This document shows, in pieces, positions 15,290 through 26,400 of a DNA stretch of 64,000 nt; within the stretch, counting starts at the first letter, position 1; the number at the start of each line of letters is the position of its first letter. Source of the DNA: Bacteroidota bacterium (GTDB taxonomy: Bacteria; Bacteroidota; Bacteroidia; Chitinophagales; Chitinophagaceae); contig JAIUNV010000002.1 in the NCBI GenBank assembly GCA_020161435.1, positions 852,123-916,122 on the forward strand. The letters run 5' to 3'. The translations under genes and the position numbers were made by a program. Below the pieces are notes generated by a model. That model saw only the letters and a program-made list of their open reading frames with translations. It did not search any database and was not told the DNA's origin.

Positions 15290-16540
15290 TTATCCTTTCA
15301 GCAACCAGTCAATACGTTGCGCTGTTTCGATACAGGCACGGCTGTTGTGATACGGACATTTCCAGAAACCGGCACGGTCTTCTTGCATGGCACGACCGCT
15401 TTCATCAATGCCCCAGTGCCACTCACCAGGTGATTCGGATTTCAAATGGTTACGGATATACAACCAGCTTTTCACCGATTGCTCCAGCATCAGTTCATTG
15501 CCCCCCATGCAATAGGCATGCATAAAACCAACCATGGCCTCTGCTTGTGGCCACCAATGTTTCTCCTTGTTCAATACGCCTGTATCCGTGTGCTGTTCAT
15601 ACCACATGCCGCCATCGTCATCCACACCTTTCATTGCAGCTGTAGCCATCGAAACCGATAACGATGCAACCTGTTGCATCAGCTCTTTGTCTGCAGTACA
15701 ACAGGCAGCTTCGTACAACAACCATGATGCTTCTATATCATGCCCGTAAGAAATGATATGCGATTGAACCTGCCAATCAACATCAAAAAATAAGTGTTGA
15801 GTAAAACGCTGTGGAGAGACTATGTGCTGCTGAAAAAGATGCAACAAATCAATGATAGCCTGTCGTACCTGCTGATTGCCTGTAGCATGATACAGACTAC
15901 TATACGCTTCCAGTACGTGCAGATGCGTATTCATAGATTTACTCACATTGGCATCTTTATCGCTCAGGCGCAAATCGTCTATGGCAGTAAAGTTTCGGGC
16001 AAAGGCTTCGATGTAACCACCTGCATGTACATCTTTACAACGCCCTTCAATCAGGAGAAAAACATCCATGGCAACAGCAGTGGCCTCCGCCGATTGAAAA
16101 GTGCTGGCGTAAGTGCTTACCGCATACAAGGCAAACGCCTGCCCATAGGTTTGCTTTCGGTCGTTGAGACATTTCCCTTCGCAATCAACACTCCAGTAAA
16201 ACCCGCCAAATTGCGGATCGAAAAAATAGTGCCGCAGGTATTGATACAAACGATGTGCGGTTGCAGCATCAGACGCTTTCTTGCGAAAGCTATAAGCGGC
16301 TGAGTATGTCCACAGTAAACGGCTGTACAACACCAGGCCCCTTGCTGCCGCAGGTTCTATAGCGCCGGCATGCGTCATGCGGCCATGAAAAACACCTGCA
16401 TCATCTTGCATATGTGTGCTCCACCAATCCACAATCTCATCCAGCTCTGCTATGCATTGCTGATGATAGGTATGCAGCAATTCCACTTGCAGCGGCGACA
16501 AGGGTGGCAGTTGCAGCATGGCTTGTTTAAACGCTTGCAT
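15290..16540 (-). CDS. AGE-family cellobiose/mannobiose 2-epimerase
   Basis: Cytoplasmic (alpha/alpha)6-barrel enzyme that epimerises the reducing-end residue of beta-1,4 disaccharides. In this locus it should turn mannobiose into mannosyl-glucose. The 416-residue protein has the catalytic histidines expected from characterised cellobiose 2-epimerases: H206 in [12 protein letters not shown]267 in [12 protein letters not shown] and H398 in [12 protein letters not shown]. The substrate-binding tryptophans are in KHWWPQAEA. The motif set separates it from N-acylglucosamine 2-epimerase. Its start overlaps the end of the GH130 gene by 14 bases, so the two steps are translationally coupled. It is the last gene of the mannan operon. 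Confidence 0.93.
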   Translation of the reverse strand: MQAFKQAMLQLPPLSPLQVELLHTYHQQCIAELDEIVDWWSTHMQDDAGVFHGRMTHAGAIEPAAARGLVLYSRLLWTYSAAYSFRKKASDAATAHRLYQYLRHYFFDPQFGGFYWSVDCEGKCLNDRKQTYGQAFALYAVSTYASTFQSAEATAVAMDVFLLIEGRCKDVHAGGYIEAFARNFTAIDDLRLSDKDANVSKSMNTHLHVLEAYSSLYHATGNQQVRQAIIDLLHLFQQHIVSPQRFTQHLFFDVDWQVQSHIISYGHDIEASWLLYEAACCTADKELMQQVASLSVSMATAAMKGVDDDGGMWYEQHTDTGVLNKEKHWWPQAEAMVGFMHAYCMGGNELMLEQSVKSWLYIRNHLKSESPGEWHWGIDESGRAMQEDRAGFWKCPYHNSRACIETAQRIDWLLKG

Positions 16541-17732
16541 AGAGTGTTGCAGCTACAACTGCCTGAGCATTGTTTTTTTGAATAAGCGACAAAATATTAG
16601 CTACCGAACCGGCAGAACGAAATGTGTCAGCAGGTGTATGCATCACATAATCCAGCAGTTGATCAATGCTGCTCACAGCTACATGCATGCGGGTGTCAGA
16701 GGAAGCATAATAAATCAATACACGACCATCCTCATCGGCAATCCAACCATTGCTGAACAATACATTGGACACATCACCAATGCGTTCTTCGCCTTCCGGC
16801 GCCATAAAATATCCGGCAGGTTTGTATATCACTTTGCCAATATCTGCCAAATCTGTCATAAACAGATACAACACATAACGAAGTCCTGCTGCAGTATTAC
16901 GTACACCATGTGCCAGGTGCAACCAACCATGTGCTGTTTTGATGGGTGCTGGCCCCAACCCGTTTTTCAATTCATATACCGTATGGTACATTTTTTTATC
17001 CAGTAGTAGTTCTTCAGTAATAACCGCCTGTTCCATACTTGTCGCAAATCCAAGTCCGATACCACCACCTCTGCCGGCATCAATAAAGCCATCTTGCGGA
17101 CGGGTATAAAACACATACTTACCATCCACAAACTCGGGATGCAATACCACATTGCGTTGCTGTGGAGAAGGCGTCACCAAATCGGGCAAGCGTTCCCATG
17201 TTTTTAAATCGGTGGTGCGTACAATGCCGCACTGTGCTACCGCCGACGACTGATCAGAAGCTGGTACACCTTTAGCTTTTCTTTCTGTACAAAACAATCC
17301 GTAAATCCAGCCATCTTCATGCTGCACCAATCGTATATCGTAAACGTTCGTATCAGGATCATACGTTTCAGGAATGACACAGGGTGTATCCCAAAAACGA
17401 AATCCCTGAATGCCATCCTCACTTTCTGCAATCGCAAAAAATGATTTGCGGTCGGCACCCTCTACCCTGGCCATCAGTACATATTTGTTTTGCCACTTCA
17501 TGGCACCGGCATTGAGCACTGCATTCACAGCAATGCGTTCCATCAAATAAGGATTGTCTTCCGGATTCAAATCATATCGCCACTCCAGCGGCACATGTGC
17601 TGCTGTGAGTACAGGATGTGTGTATCGTTGAACAATTCCGTTCGTACCGGCACAGGCCTCATTGGGCCGATGCAACAGCAACTCATGCTGTGCAGTCAGT
17701 TGAGCCAAACGGCTGTAAAAGTTTTCTTTCAT
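16527..17732 (-). CDS. GH130 4-O-beta-D-mannosyl-D-glucose phosphorylase
   Basis: Cytoplasmic enzyme that phosphorolyses mannosyl-glucose to mannose-1-phosphate and glucose, saving ATP. The 401-residue protein is a five-bladed beta-propeller. D132 in NVYDIRLV is the expected catalytic acid of GH130_1. [37 protein letters not shown] and [11 protein letters not shown] carry substrate and phosphate contacts. It shows no signal peptide. The order GH26, symporter, GH130, epimerase matches the mannan operon characterised in Bacteroides fragilis. It lies 17 bases after the symporter gene. A phosphorylase of longer mannooligosaccharides (GH130_2) is the main alternative. Confidence 0.93.
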   Translation of the reverse strand: MKENFYSRLAQLTAQHELLLHRPNEACAGTNGIVQRYTHPVLTAAHVPLEWRYDLNPEDNPYLMERIAVNAVLNAGAMKWQNKYVLMARVEGADRKSFFAIAESEDGIQGFRFWDTPCVIPETYDPDTNVYDIRLVQHEDGWIYGLFCTERKAKGVPASDQSSAVAQCGIVRTTDLKTWERLPDLVTPSPQQRNVVLHPEFVDGKYVFYTRPQDGFIDAGRGGGIGLGFATSMEQAVITEELLLDKKMYHTVYELKNGLGPAPIKTAHGWLHLAHGVRNTAAGLRYVLYLFMTDLADIGKVIYKPAGYFMAPEGEERIGDVSNVLFSNGWIADEDGRVLIYYASSDTRMHVAVSSIDQLLDYVMHTPADTFRSAGSVANILSLIQKNNAQAVVAATLYASV

Positions 17733-17749
17733 GCTTGTCTTTTTATGTG

Positions 17750-19582
17750 CTAATCTTCCAGTTTATTCCACCAGGTGTATTTCAGCACCATTACAATAAC
17801 CGTTAATACTGCGATGGTGATGAGCAATGGCAGCTTCATCCACAATACAATGTACATGGGCAGTATGGTAAGGCAGCACTGTGCTATGATGCCCAACACC
17901 ACATTGAACATGTCGAGTTTGAATCTTTTATTGGCTACAAAATCGGGCTGCTCTTTCAATAGCACTTCATGCACCGGCTTCCAAAAACCCCATGGTTTTA
18001 CGGTACTGTAAAAACGTGTAAGCGTAGCCATGTCTGTTGCCGGCGCTGTGTAGGTACCTATCAAACAACCTGCAATAGAAATCACAAACAACAATGGCCA
18101 GATGTACAAAAACAATCCGTCGTACAGCTTCAAAAAAACAAGTGCCGAGCCAATGCCACTGGCCATGCCCCAAAAAAAGCCATTGGCATTAAAGCGCCAC
18201 CAATACCACTTCATCAGGTTGGCCGCAATATAACCGCCATACAAACCGCCCACTATCCATTGCAACACACTGTTGACGTCTTTGGCAAAAAAGCCAAGTA
18301 CAATGCCTATAACCACCACCAAAACACCTACGATGTAATTGGTACGAATGATTTGCGTGTTGCTGGCCTCCGGACGGATATAGCGCAAATACACATCATT
18401 GACGATGTAGGCCTGTGCGGCATTGAGGGTGCCGGAAAATGTACCCATAAATGCACCCAATAAACCTGTGAGTACAAGACCTAAAATACCTACGGGTAAA
18501 AACTGATTGACAGCAGCAGGCAAAATTCTTTCAAAGTCTGTTCCCGACTCGCCGGCCAAATTCAATTGCGGAAAATACAGCAATGCCAACACCGTTAATC
18601 CTATGACCATGGAGTAACGAACCGGGAGCAATATGATGGACACAAAACCGGTCATCTTGCTGGCTTCCTTTGGCGAACGGGTCGACAATATTTTTTGCAT
18701 GTCGTAGTTCGGCGCCGGGCCGGCCAAACTGGCAAATACCCCTTTGAATAACATCATCATGAAAAAGATGCCGAACAATTCAAAACCATCGTTGGCAATT
18801 TTTTCATTGGCAGCAGGCACAATGGCTGACCAATCAAGATTGAGGTGCCAACCAAAAAACGGATTGAGCCAACCTTCAGGCACATGCAGCGGCTGTGTAC
18901 TACTATGCAAATGTTGCATGGCAATGATGGCAATGGCCACACAAGCCACCGTCATGATGACGTACTTGATAACATCACCCAATACAATGCTGTGCATGCC
19001 ACCCAATATAGAATAGAACATGGCAAACAGCGTAAATACAATTCCGTAGAAATGTGCCACATATCCTGCCGGCACATCAAAAGGCACATACCCTTTCACT
19101 ACTTCCCACGGCACAAATATTTCCATGAATTTACCCAAACCAATAAAACCATAGGCCAGAAAACCAAAGCAACCAATGAGGGCAAATACCACCACCACAT
19201 GGTGCGAACCTTTCACGCCCTTGCCTTGTGTACCAAAGCGGGTAGCCAGCCACTCAGCACCGGTATTGGCATTGGAGCGACGCAACCACTTCGATAAAAA
19301 CATCATCATGAATACCTGATTGAACACAGGCCACAACCAAGGAATCCAGATACTCTTGAGCCCGTACACAAAACACAGCGACACCATCCACATGGTTCCG
19401 CTGATGTCAAACATATCGCTGGCATCACTCAGGCCCAACATATACCAGGGCAGTTTTTTGCCGCCCATGAGGTAGCTCTCTTTGTTTTCACGTGCTTTTT
19501 TGCGCATGTAAAAACCAATAAACACCATGGTGGCGAGGTAAGCCAGCACAATCGAAATATCCAGCCATTGTAATTGTATCAT
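17750..19582 (-). CDS. Sodium:solute symporter (SSS family) of the mannan operon
   Basis: An inner-membrane importer of about 610 residues with the many hydrophobic segments of the SSS/SLC5 fold. It starts [19 protein letters not shown], and [18 protein letters not shown] is in the position of the first transport helices. Its place between GH26 and GH130 suggests that it imports mannobiose or mannosyl-glucose with sodium. The C-terminal region from about 500 has further helices and a cytoplasmic loop, as in longer family members. Its start overlaps the stop of the GH26 gene by four bases. Substrate is inferred from context; family members also carry amino acids, sialic acid and pantothenate. 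Confidence 0.88.
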   Translation of the reverse strand: MIQLQWLDISIVLAYLATMVFIGFYMRKKARENKESYLMGGKKLPWYMLGLSDASDMFDISGTMWMVSLCFVYGLKSIWIPWLWPVFNQVFMMMFLSKWLRRSNANTGAEWLATRFGTQGKGVKGSHHVVVVFALIGCFGFLAYGFIGLGKFMEIFVPWEVVKGYVPFDVPAGYVAHFYGIVFTLFAMFYSILGGMHSIVLGDVIKYVIMTVACVAIAIIAMQHLHSSTQPLHVPEGWLNPFFGWHLNLDWSAIVPAANEKIANDGFELFGIFFMMMLFKGVFASLAGPAPNYDMQKILSTRSPKEASKMTGFVSIILLPVRYSMVIGLTVLALLYFPQLNLAGESGTDFERILPAAVNQFLPVGILGLVLTGLLGAFMGTFSGTLNAAQAYIVNDVYLRYIRPEASNTQIIRTNYIVGVLVVVIGIVLGFFAKDVNSVLQWIVGGLYGGYIAANLMKWYWWRFNANGFFWGMASGIGSALVFLKLYDGLFLYIWPLLFVISIAGCLIGTYTAPATDMATLTRFYSTVKPWGFWKPVHEVLLKEQPDFVANKRFKLDMFNVVLGIIAQCCLTILPMYIVLWMKLPLLITIAVLTVIVMVLKYTWWNKLED

Positions 19583-20727
19583 CTCTTACGCTTATTCACT
19601 TTTTGATTGGCCAGTTTTTGTTGAAACAACATCACGGGGTGCTGATAGAATCGAAGAAAATCGGCCGCCGATACCTGCCCTGCATAGGGTCCGTAATAAT
19701 GCATTTTGCCTGTGGAAGGCATATAACCATGATTGCGCCACACCAACACATACGACAATGGATACCTTTCCACAATGGGCAACAACACGGTTGTCCACCA
19801 TTGCGGATCGGGTACAGCTTCCATGCCTGTTTCAGCAAGAGCTGCAATTTTCTTGTGCGACTGTGCCGTAGCACACAATACCTGCACCCGCTGCTGCATG
19901 ATTTGTATAAACTGCTGCTTTTGTGCTACCGGTTCATGCTGATACTGATCGAAGCTCATCACATCCACCACATCATCACCGGGGTAATATTGTAGGAAAG
20001 CCTGTGCATCGGCAAACTCGGCTGTGTTGTATACATACAGCAAATGATGGAGCTTTTTTTGCTCCCGCAAATACTGTACCGTATAGCGCCACAATTGCTG
20101 TATATTTTCTGCTGTTGCATTGTTTTTACACCACCAAAACCAGTTGCCCGTTACTTCATGAAAGGGCCGAAACAACACAGGAATATACCTGCCGTTGTCA
20201 TCTTTCAGGTCTTGCATAAATACAGCTACTTTATCGAGCCAGCTATTGAACACTGCATGCTTACTGCCACCGGGTAAAATGGATGCAACAGTGCCATGTG
20301 TGGTATCCCATGCCGAGCCACCTGTAAGCGGATTGCGCAAATGCCAGCTGATGGTGATAACAGAACCGGCTGCATGCACCTGACGGATGTATTGCTTCAT
20401 GCTATCAAAGGGTACATCATCCAAATTTTTAGCAGCATCTAATTCCAGGTGACCAATATCCCAGCCCATCAACCCCGGATGTTCACCTACCACTGTGGCC
20501 ACATCACTTTTACCCGGAATGCCTTTCCAGCCTACACCATAGGCCAGTGCATCCTGATGGCCAAAAATGCGGTACTTCGACTGCAAAGTATAGAGCCGTT
20601 GAAACAACCGCTTGGCTTCTTTGGTAGCATGCTTATCCGACACCTGCTGTGCGGATGCCGGCAATAGCCAGCCTGCACAACAGCCTACACACAACACAAC
20701 CCAAAACTTCCGTATCCTTTTCAGCAT
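19579..20727 (-). CDS. GH26 endo-beta-mannanase or mannobiohydrolase
   Basis: Secreted glycoside hydrolase that cuts beta-1,4-mannan with retention. A signal peptide covers about 1-27 (FWVVLCVGCCAGWLLPASAQ). The (beta/alpha)8 domain has the acid/base E191 in RPFHEVTGNWFWW and the nucleophile E299 in ALAETGMEAV. H188-type residues and SWHLRNPLTGG match family 26. The 382-residue length leaves no room for an extra binding module. It may release mannobiose, which the downstream symporter, epimerase and phosphorylase would handle. It lies nine bases after the IPT-domain gene. Confidence 0.94.
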   Translation of the reverse strand: MLKRIRKFWVVLCVGCCAGWLLPASAQQVSDKHATKEAKRLFQRLYTLQSKYRIFGHQDALAYGVGWKGIPGKSDVATVVGEHPGLMGWDIGHLELDAAKNLDDVPFDSMKQYIRQVHAAGSVITISWHLRNPLTGGSAWDTTHGTVASILPGGSKHAVFNSWLDKVAVFMQDLKDDNGRYIPVLFRPFHEVTGNWFWWCKNNATAENIQQLWRYTVQYLREQKKLHHLLYVYNTAEFADAQAFLQYYPGDDVVDVMSFDQYQHEPVAQKQQFIQIMQQRVQVLCATAQSHKKIAALAETGMEAVPDPQWWTTVLLPIVERYPLSYVLVWRNHGYMPSTGKMHYYGPYAGQVSAADFLRFYQHPVMLFQQKLANQKVNKRKR

Positions 20728-20736
20728 TCTGTTATT

Positions 20737-21783
20737 TTAATACAAGCCAATATCATCTACATAAATCTGACGGGGGAAAGTGGCCGTTCCGCTAAACTCA
20801 TTGAAAATAATCTGCGTAATGGTAGCCGGATTATTGAAGTTGGTAAACGGCAACTGATAATCTATCCATTCATTCGTTTTGGTAACCGTAATGGTGTAAG
20901 TAGCCGCTGTAGAACCGTTGAGGTAAATCCGCACTTTCTTGTTCAAAAAATTATCCGGCGCATACATCGAAAACTTCACTCCCTGATAGCCAGTAGTACT
21001 GAGTGCTGCTGTTTTCACCAAGCGTAAAAAAGACCAGGCAGCTTTATACTCAATCTTCAGGGCGTTGGTTCCTCTGCGTACAGGCGTCGTCACAGTAGCA
21101 TCATAGGTTACATTGGCCGATGATGGGCTGTAAGTCCAGCCAGCGGGCAAGCCATCGGTAAACACTTCGTACTTAAACCCGAAGATTTTGGAAAATTGAA
21201 CCGTACCACTGGGCGTCGTTACAGTAATATAAGCCGTCGTAATGCCAGCAGGAATTTTCACTTTGATTTCCTCTTTGGTATTGCTTACAATTTCGGCCGG
21301 CGTATCGCCAAACTTCACACTGGTAACACCACCAAAATAATAACCGCGGATGGTGATTTCCTGATTGGCAGCACCCGCCATCGGCTCTACAGACAATATC
21401 TCAGGAGCCGGTTGCAAAATGCGGAAATTGTAAGTAGCAGTCCCATACTTGGTAGTGACAGTGATAGGGTTATCGGCAGGTGCCGGCAGTGTGGGAGGAA
21501 TCTTCACCGTCACCGATGTATCATCGGCATAGGTCAAGGAATCTGCAGCTAATACTCCACTAAAATCAACCTTGTACGTGGTGGCCAAATGCTGGCCTTT
21601 GATGATGATCCAATCGCCATAGTTGACAGATGTCTGCTGCACTTCACGATTGGTGAGGTACGTAACACCTGAGATTTCTGGTGGTGCGGCTGACGCATCC
21701 AGCTTGTCCTTATCGCAGGCATTCAATGCACTGAGCAGTAGCAGCGGCAACAGCCGGTAGAGGTTATGCAAATTGTTTTTCAT
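20737..21783 (-). CDS. IPT/TIG-domain surface glycan-binding lipoprotein
   Basis: A 348-residue lipoprotein with the lipobox L-N-A-C23 after a hydrophobic stretch (LLPLLLLSALNAC). Two IPT/TIG immunoglobulin-like domains follow at about 38-125 and 128-210, each with the typical opening (PEISGVTYL; PEILSVEPMAGAANQEITIRG). The C-terminal 135 residues look like a beta-sandwich carbohydrate-binding module, ending RQIYVDDIGLY. It sits directly after SusD, in the place of SusE/SusF-type surface glycan-binding proteins, and should be on the outer surface, holding mannan for GH26. Binding specificity is inferred from the locus. Confidence 0.85.
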   Translation of the reverse strand: MKNNLHNLYRLLPLLLLSALNACDKDKLDASAAPPEISGVTYLTNREVQQTSVNYGDWIIIKGQHLATTYKVDFSGVLAADSLTYADDTSVTVKIPPTLPAPADNPITVTTKYGTATYNFRILQPAPEILSVEPMAGAANQEITIRGYYFGGVTSVKFGDTPAEIVSNTKEEIKVKIPAGITTAYITVTTPSGTVQFSKIFGFKYEVFTDGLPAGWTYSPSSANVTYDATVTTPVRRGTNALKIEYKAAWSFLRLVKTAALSTTGYQGVKFSMYAPDNFLNKKVRIYLNGSTAATYTITVTKTNEWIDYQLPFTNFNNPATITQIIFNEFSGTATFPRQIYVDDIGLY

Positions 21784-21813
21784 AAATAAGAAGGTAGTGA
21801 TGGATGAAGAAAT

Positions 21814-23433
21814 TTACCAACCGGGATTGTTTTCTGTAATCATCGGATTGGAGTTCAGTTCAGCCTGCGGAATAGGCAGCAACAGATTGCGCAAACTCCG
21901 CACTTTGGAAATATTGTTTTGTCCTGCAGAAATTTTGTTCATTACCTGCAGGTAGATACCCCAACGCATTAGATCGAAGCGACGAACACCTTCGAGGGCA
22001 AATTCCCGGGCTCTTTCAGCAATCACAAAACTTCTGAATTGCTCCTGCGTCATACCGGCGGGTGCTTCTGTAGCGGCTGCACGGGTACGTACAGCATTCA
22101 ACTGCTTGTAGGCTTCTGTTGTCGGGCCGCTATTGGCTTCATTCGCAGCTTCTGCATACGTAAGCAAAACTTCGGAATACCGCATCAGCGGATAATGCGC
22201 ATCACTGTTGGCCACAGTGGGATCGTTCACATCGGCGTATTTGATAACATATGCCCTATTATCTGTTGTGCCATTGTTGTTGTAGGTTACACCATTTACA
22301 ATACGGTACAAATCGGCCTGCCACGAAGGGTAGTAATACTTAGTGCCCGTGTTGGTTTCATAGTTGTGTGCTACACCATCCAATGCACGTTTGTCTTTGT
22401 CTTCGTAATCGGAATAATGGTTGTTGGTTACCCACACCGCACCACGGCCAAACGTAGAGTAAGCAGAAAAATAAATACTCAGGTTATTGACAAACTGGGT
22501 GCCTGCCTGCGATTGCAGCATCCACATATGTTCCTGCTTGTTGCGGCCCGCCTTGCTCCACAGTTCTTTCCAGCTGGTAAACAAACTGTATTCACCACTG
22601 CTGATTACTTCCATGGCTTTATCCCGTGCCAGTTCAAAATATTGTTTGGTATCGAGACCTTCTAAACCTGCCACCACATTTTTTGTATGCACATACACCG
22701 CATTGTCTTGACCACCACGCACCGATACCGTGCCCGATGCCACGCCACCCGATGCCATAGTGAGATACACTTTGGCCAGCAATCCCTTTGCCAATCCACG
22801 GGTGGCACGGCCGGGCTCACCAGCCTTGCTATGACCAACCGGGAACAACATCGTTTCGGCCAGCTTCAACTCATCAATAATTACCTGGTACACTTCTTTC
22901 ACCGGTGTACGGGGCACAGCAGCATTCGCATCTGCCGACAATGATTTCAAACGTACCGGCACAGGCCCGTACAACTGCACCAGCTGAAAATAAGACCATG
23001 CCCGCAAGAAGTGGGCTTCACCCATAATGCGGGTTTTAATCTCGGGGTCTATTTGTGTTTCAATATTGGCCACATTTTCCAGCACGGTATTGGCACGGGC
23101 AATGATGCTGTAGCACCCCACCCATGGTCCGTTCACACCCCAATAACCTTGCGGGTTGCCGGCGCCACTGGTACCCAAAAACCAGTCTACACCAGATACA
23201 TGATCGTCATCCAACACCGTAAGATTCCAAAACGGCTGTAGATACATATCATAGGTGTATAGAGCGTTGTACACCCCATTGATGGCGGTTTTAGCGTCGC
23301 TTTCATTTTTGTAAAAGTTTTCCGGCGACAAAAACGAAAACGGTTTTTCTTCCAGCTCTTTGCTACAGGCGCTGAGCAACAACATGCCCGTGAGTGCAGC
23401 CAGTATCGTTTTTATTTGTATACTCTTTTTCAT
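21814..23433 (-). CDS. SusD/RagB-family outer-membrane glycan-binding lipoprotein
   Basis: A surface lipoprotein that forms the lid of the SusC channel and captures oligosaccharides. From the ATG at 23433 it is 539 residues, with lipobox L-L-S-A-C23. The SusD tetratricopeptide scaffold is visible (FLSPENFYKNESDAKTAINGVYNALY; GEAHFLRAWSYFQLVQLYGPVPV; ATRGLAKGLLAKVYLTMA). The C-terminal motif RYSEVLLTYAEAANEA and the ending LLPIPQAELNSNPMITENN are typical. An in-frame ATG at 23460 would add nine residues, but GAAAGAGGA precedes the 23433 ATG. It follows SusC by 27 bases. Mannan is the inferred ligand. Confidence 0.95.
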   Translation of the reverse strand: MKKSIQIKTILAALTGMLLLSACSKELEEKPFSFLSPENFYKNESDAKTAINGVYNALYTYDMYLQPFWNLTVLDDDHVSGVDWFLGTSGAGNPQGYWGVNGPWVGCYSIIARANTVLENVANIETQIDPEIKTRIMGEAHFLRAWSYFQLVQLYGPVPVRLKSLSADANAAVPRTPVKEVYQVIIDELKLAETMLFPVGHSKAGEPGRATRGLAKGLLAKVYLTMASGGVASGTVSVRGGQDNAVYVHTKNVVAGLEGLDTKQYFELARDKAMEVISSGEYSLFTSWKELWSKAGRNKQEHMWMLQSQAGTQFVNNLSIYFSAYSTFGRGAVWVTNNHYSDYEDKDKRALDGVAHNYETNTGTKYYYPSWQADLYRIVNGVTYNNNGTTDNRAYVIKYADVNDPTVANSDAHYPLMRYSEVLLTYAEAANEANSGPTTEAYKQLNAVRTRAAATEAPAGMTQEQFRSFVIAERAREFALEGVRRFDLMRWGIYLQVMNKISAGQNNISKVRSLRNLLLPIPQAELNSNPMITENNPGW

Positions 23434-23460
23434 TCCTCTTTCTTTTTTTGACGTGCACAA

Positions 23461-26400
23461 TTAGAAGCCGCAACGAATGGTCAAATTGTAGGTTCTGGCA
23501 TTGGGATAACCACCCAGGTCTACACCAAACAAAGCAGGATTATCACCATAGCTGTTCACTTCCGGATCAAAACCTGTGTACTTCGTAAATGTGTACAGGT
23601 TATTAACGCTGGCTACCACCCGGATGGAGTTGATACCCTTCACCAGCTTCTTGGGCAACGTGTAGCCCAATGCTACATTCTTGATGCGGACAAAACTGCC
23701 ATCTTCAATAAAACGGCGGGAGAACAACAGTGTACGCCAAAACTGACGGATGGCCTTGGGTTCAGTAGCCATGCTGTTGTCTTTGCCCTGCGTCCACGCA
23801 CCAGCCAGCATCTCTTCGCTGATGTTTTTAGACGAACCGATATTGCCATTGAACACTTTGTTCATGTTCACCACGTCATTGCCCTGCACCCCATTGATAA
23901 AAATGCTGAGGTCGAAATTTTTGTAGCTGAAGTTGTTGATGAAACCAAAAGTGTAATCGGGGTTTACATCACCAATCACCATTCTATCAGTGGCCGCAAT
24001 GGAAGTAGGATCATTGTCGAGGTTCAGATATTTCACTTCACCAATCATACGGCGTATGATGGCCCAGGGCTGATTCACATACACCATCGAATTACGCACT
24101 TCTGCTTCGTTGTCGTAATAGCCGTCTTCCACATAGCCATACAAAGCACCAATGGGCTGACCCGCTACCTGAATAAACGGTGCATCACGGGTAGAAATAT
24201 TGCTGGCAAATTGCTCCTTCACATCGCCACCCAAACTCAGGATTTTATTGCGGTTGAAAGCAATATTGGCATTGGCTTTCCACTGAAAGTTTTTGTTTTT
24301 TACAATCAAACCTTCTACCGACAACTCAAGGCCTTTGTTTTCTACAGAACCAGAGTTGCGCAGCTGGCGTTGAAAACCTGTAGAAGCCGGCGTGGTGATG
24401 TATTGCAGCAAATCATCTGTTCTTTTTACATACGCATCGGCATGCAACTGCAGGCGGTTGTTGAACAAGCCCAAATCGATTCCGGCATTGTACGCAGTAG
24501 TGGTTTCCCACTTCAATCCGGGGTTCGCAGGACCGGCATACACGTCATCGGCCAATCCGGTTTGTGTAGTACCGTTGAATGTGTAGTTGTACACTGCCAA
24601 CTTCGACAGCGAAGCATAAGAACCAATACCCTGATTGCCGGTTTGACCATAGCTCAACCGCATGGTGAGGTTAGAAATTGCTTTTGATTTTTGTAACCAG
24701 TTTTCCTGATGCAACTTCCACGCTACTGCAGCAGACGGGAAACCAGACCACTTGTTGTTTTTACCAAACTTGCTGGAACCATCCTGCCGGTATGAAAGCG
24801 TTAGCAACAGTTTGTCTTTGTAGGTATAATTGATACGGCCCAAAAATGAAATCAGTGTAGACTGATACTTGTTGGTAATGATGGGCAACACCTGCTCAGC
24901 AGATTGCATGTTTTCATTTTGCAACAAATCGTTGGGGAAAGTTTTCGCTTCCGCTCTTTTTGATTGACCATTGGTTCTTTCAAATGTAGACGCACCCATT
25001 ACATTAATGCTGTGATTGTCTAGTTTCTTGTTGAAAGTCAGGATGCTTTCCGACACCATGCTGGTCCAGATATTATCCGCCTTCAATGCCGAACCTTTTA
25101 CGCTAAATCCTTCAAACACAGTCCGGGGATAATACTGATCTCGGGTGTTGGCACCGTAGTTAAAACCCAGGTTCTGCCGAAACTTGAAGTCTTTCAAAAA
25201 ACTGACTTCAGCATAGTTGGAAGAAAAGATGGTGTAACCCGTCACCCGGTTGAGTACATCTCTTGAATAAATAACGGGGTTCGTAATGAAGAAGCCTTCA
25301 CCGGTACCATCAAATTCTTCTTCTTGCTGAATGGTAGGCGGATAAGTAAGTGCAGAACGAATAACGCCGGCACTGGCCGCATCCGATTTATCTGTACCGG
25401 TTTTTACACCATTGGTTCGAGAGTTGGCAATAGACGTACTGGTGCCCACTTTCACAAATTTGCCTACGTTTCGATGCAGGTTGGCATTTAAACCAATCTT
25501 TCTGAAATCAGATTGAATGATTGTACCCTCCTGATTGAGGTATTGAAAAGACAAACTGTGGCTGCCAGACTCTGTAGCACCCGATACATTCAATGCATAC
25601 TGCTGCGAAAACCCTTTTCTGAAAATGGCATCCTGCCAGTTGTTCTTGTCGCTACCCAACGAATCAATTTGCTCGGGTGAGTAAGGAATGTTGTACGAAG
25701 TGCCATCATAATAGTTGGCATTTTCGTACGAGAGATTTTGATAGCGGGCAAAGTCTTGTGGCGACAGCATCGGTAGCTTGCGGCTTACTTCTGCCATGCC
25801 CAAATTCACCGTGAGTTCTACACGGTCTTTGCCCAGCCTGCCCTTGCGGGTGGTAATGAGCACCACACCATTGGCACCACGAGAACCGTAGATAGCCGTT
25901 GCCGAAGCATCTTTCAAAATGTCGATGGATTCAATATCGTTGGGGTTAAGAAAGGCCAACACATTCAGCGTTTGCTTTTCATCTTCACCTATAGATGCAG
26001 GTGTGCCACCACTGTTGCTGTTGTTGAACGGCACACCGTCTATCACATACAAGGGTTCAGTACCACCTAAAAAAGAATTGGAACCACGCACCCGAATGCT
26101 GAGGCCGGCACCTGGTGCACCATCATTTTGTGTCACGTTTACACCGGCCAGCTTTCCCTGCATGGCTTGTAAAATATTAGTAGGGTTGTCCCGCAACAAA
26201 TCTTCTCTGGTAAGGCGTTGCACCGCACCGGTAGCATCCGTTTTACGAACACTACCATAACCAATCACCACCACATCACCCAAAGCACTGGCCTGCGTTT
26301 TCAATTGCACGGTTACATTTGTTTTTCCCTGAATAGGCAGCTCCACCGTTTCCATGCCCACATACGACACCAGCAATATTTTGCCCGTGGCCGGCACTTC

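Noticed and set aside
13338..16540. Sialic acid pathway: DapA-family lyase as NanA, AGE-family enzyme as GlcNAc 2-epimerase, and the SASA esterase at 62321
   Set aside because: The lyase lies in a full hydroxyproline operon, the AGE protein has cellobiose 2-epimerase motifs and overlaps a GH130 gene, and no sialidase, kinase or sialate transporter is present.
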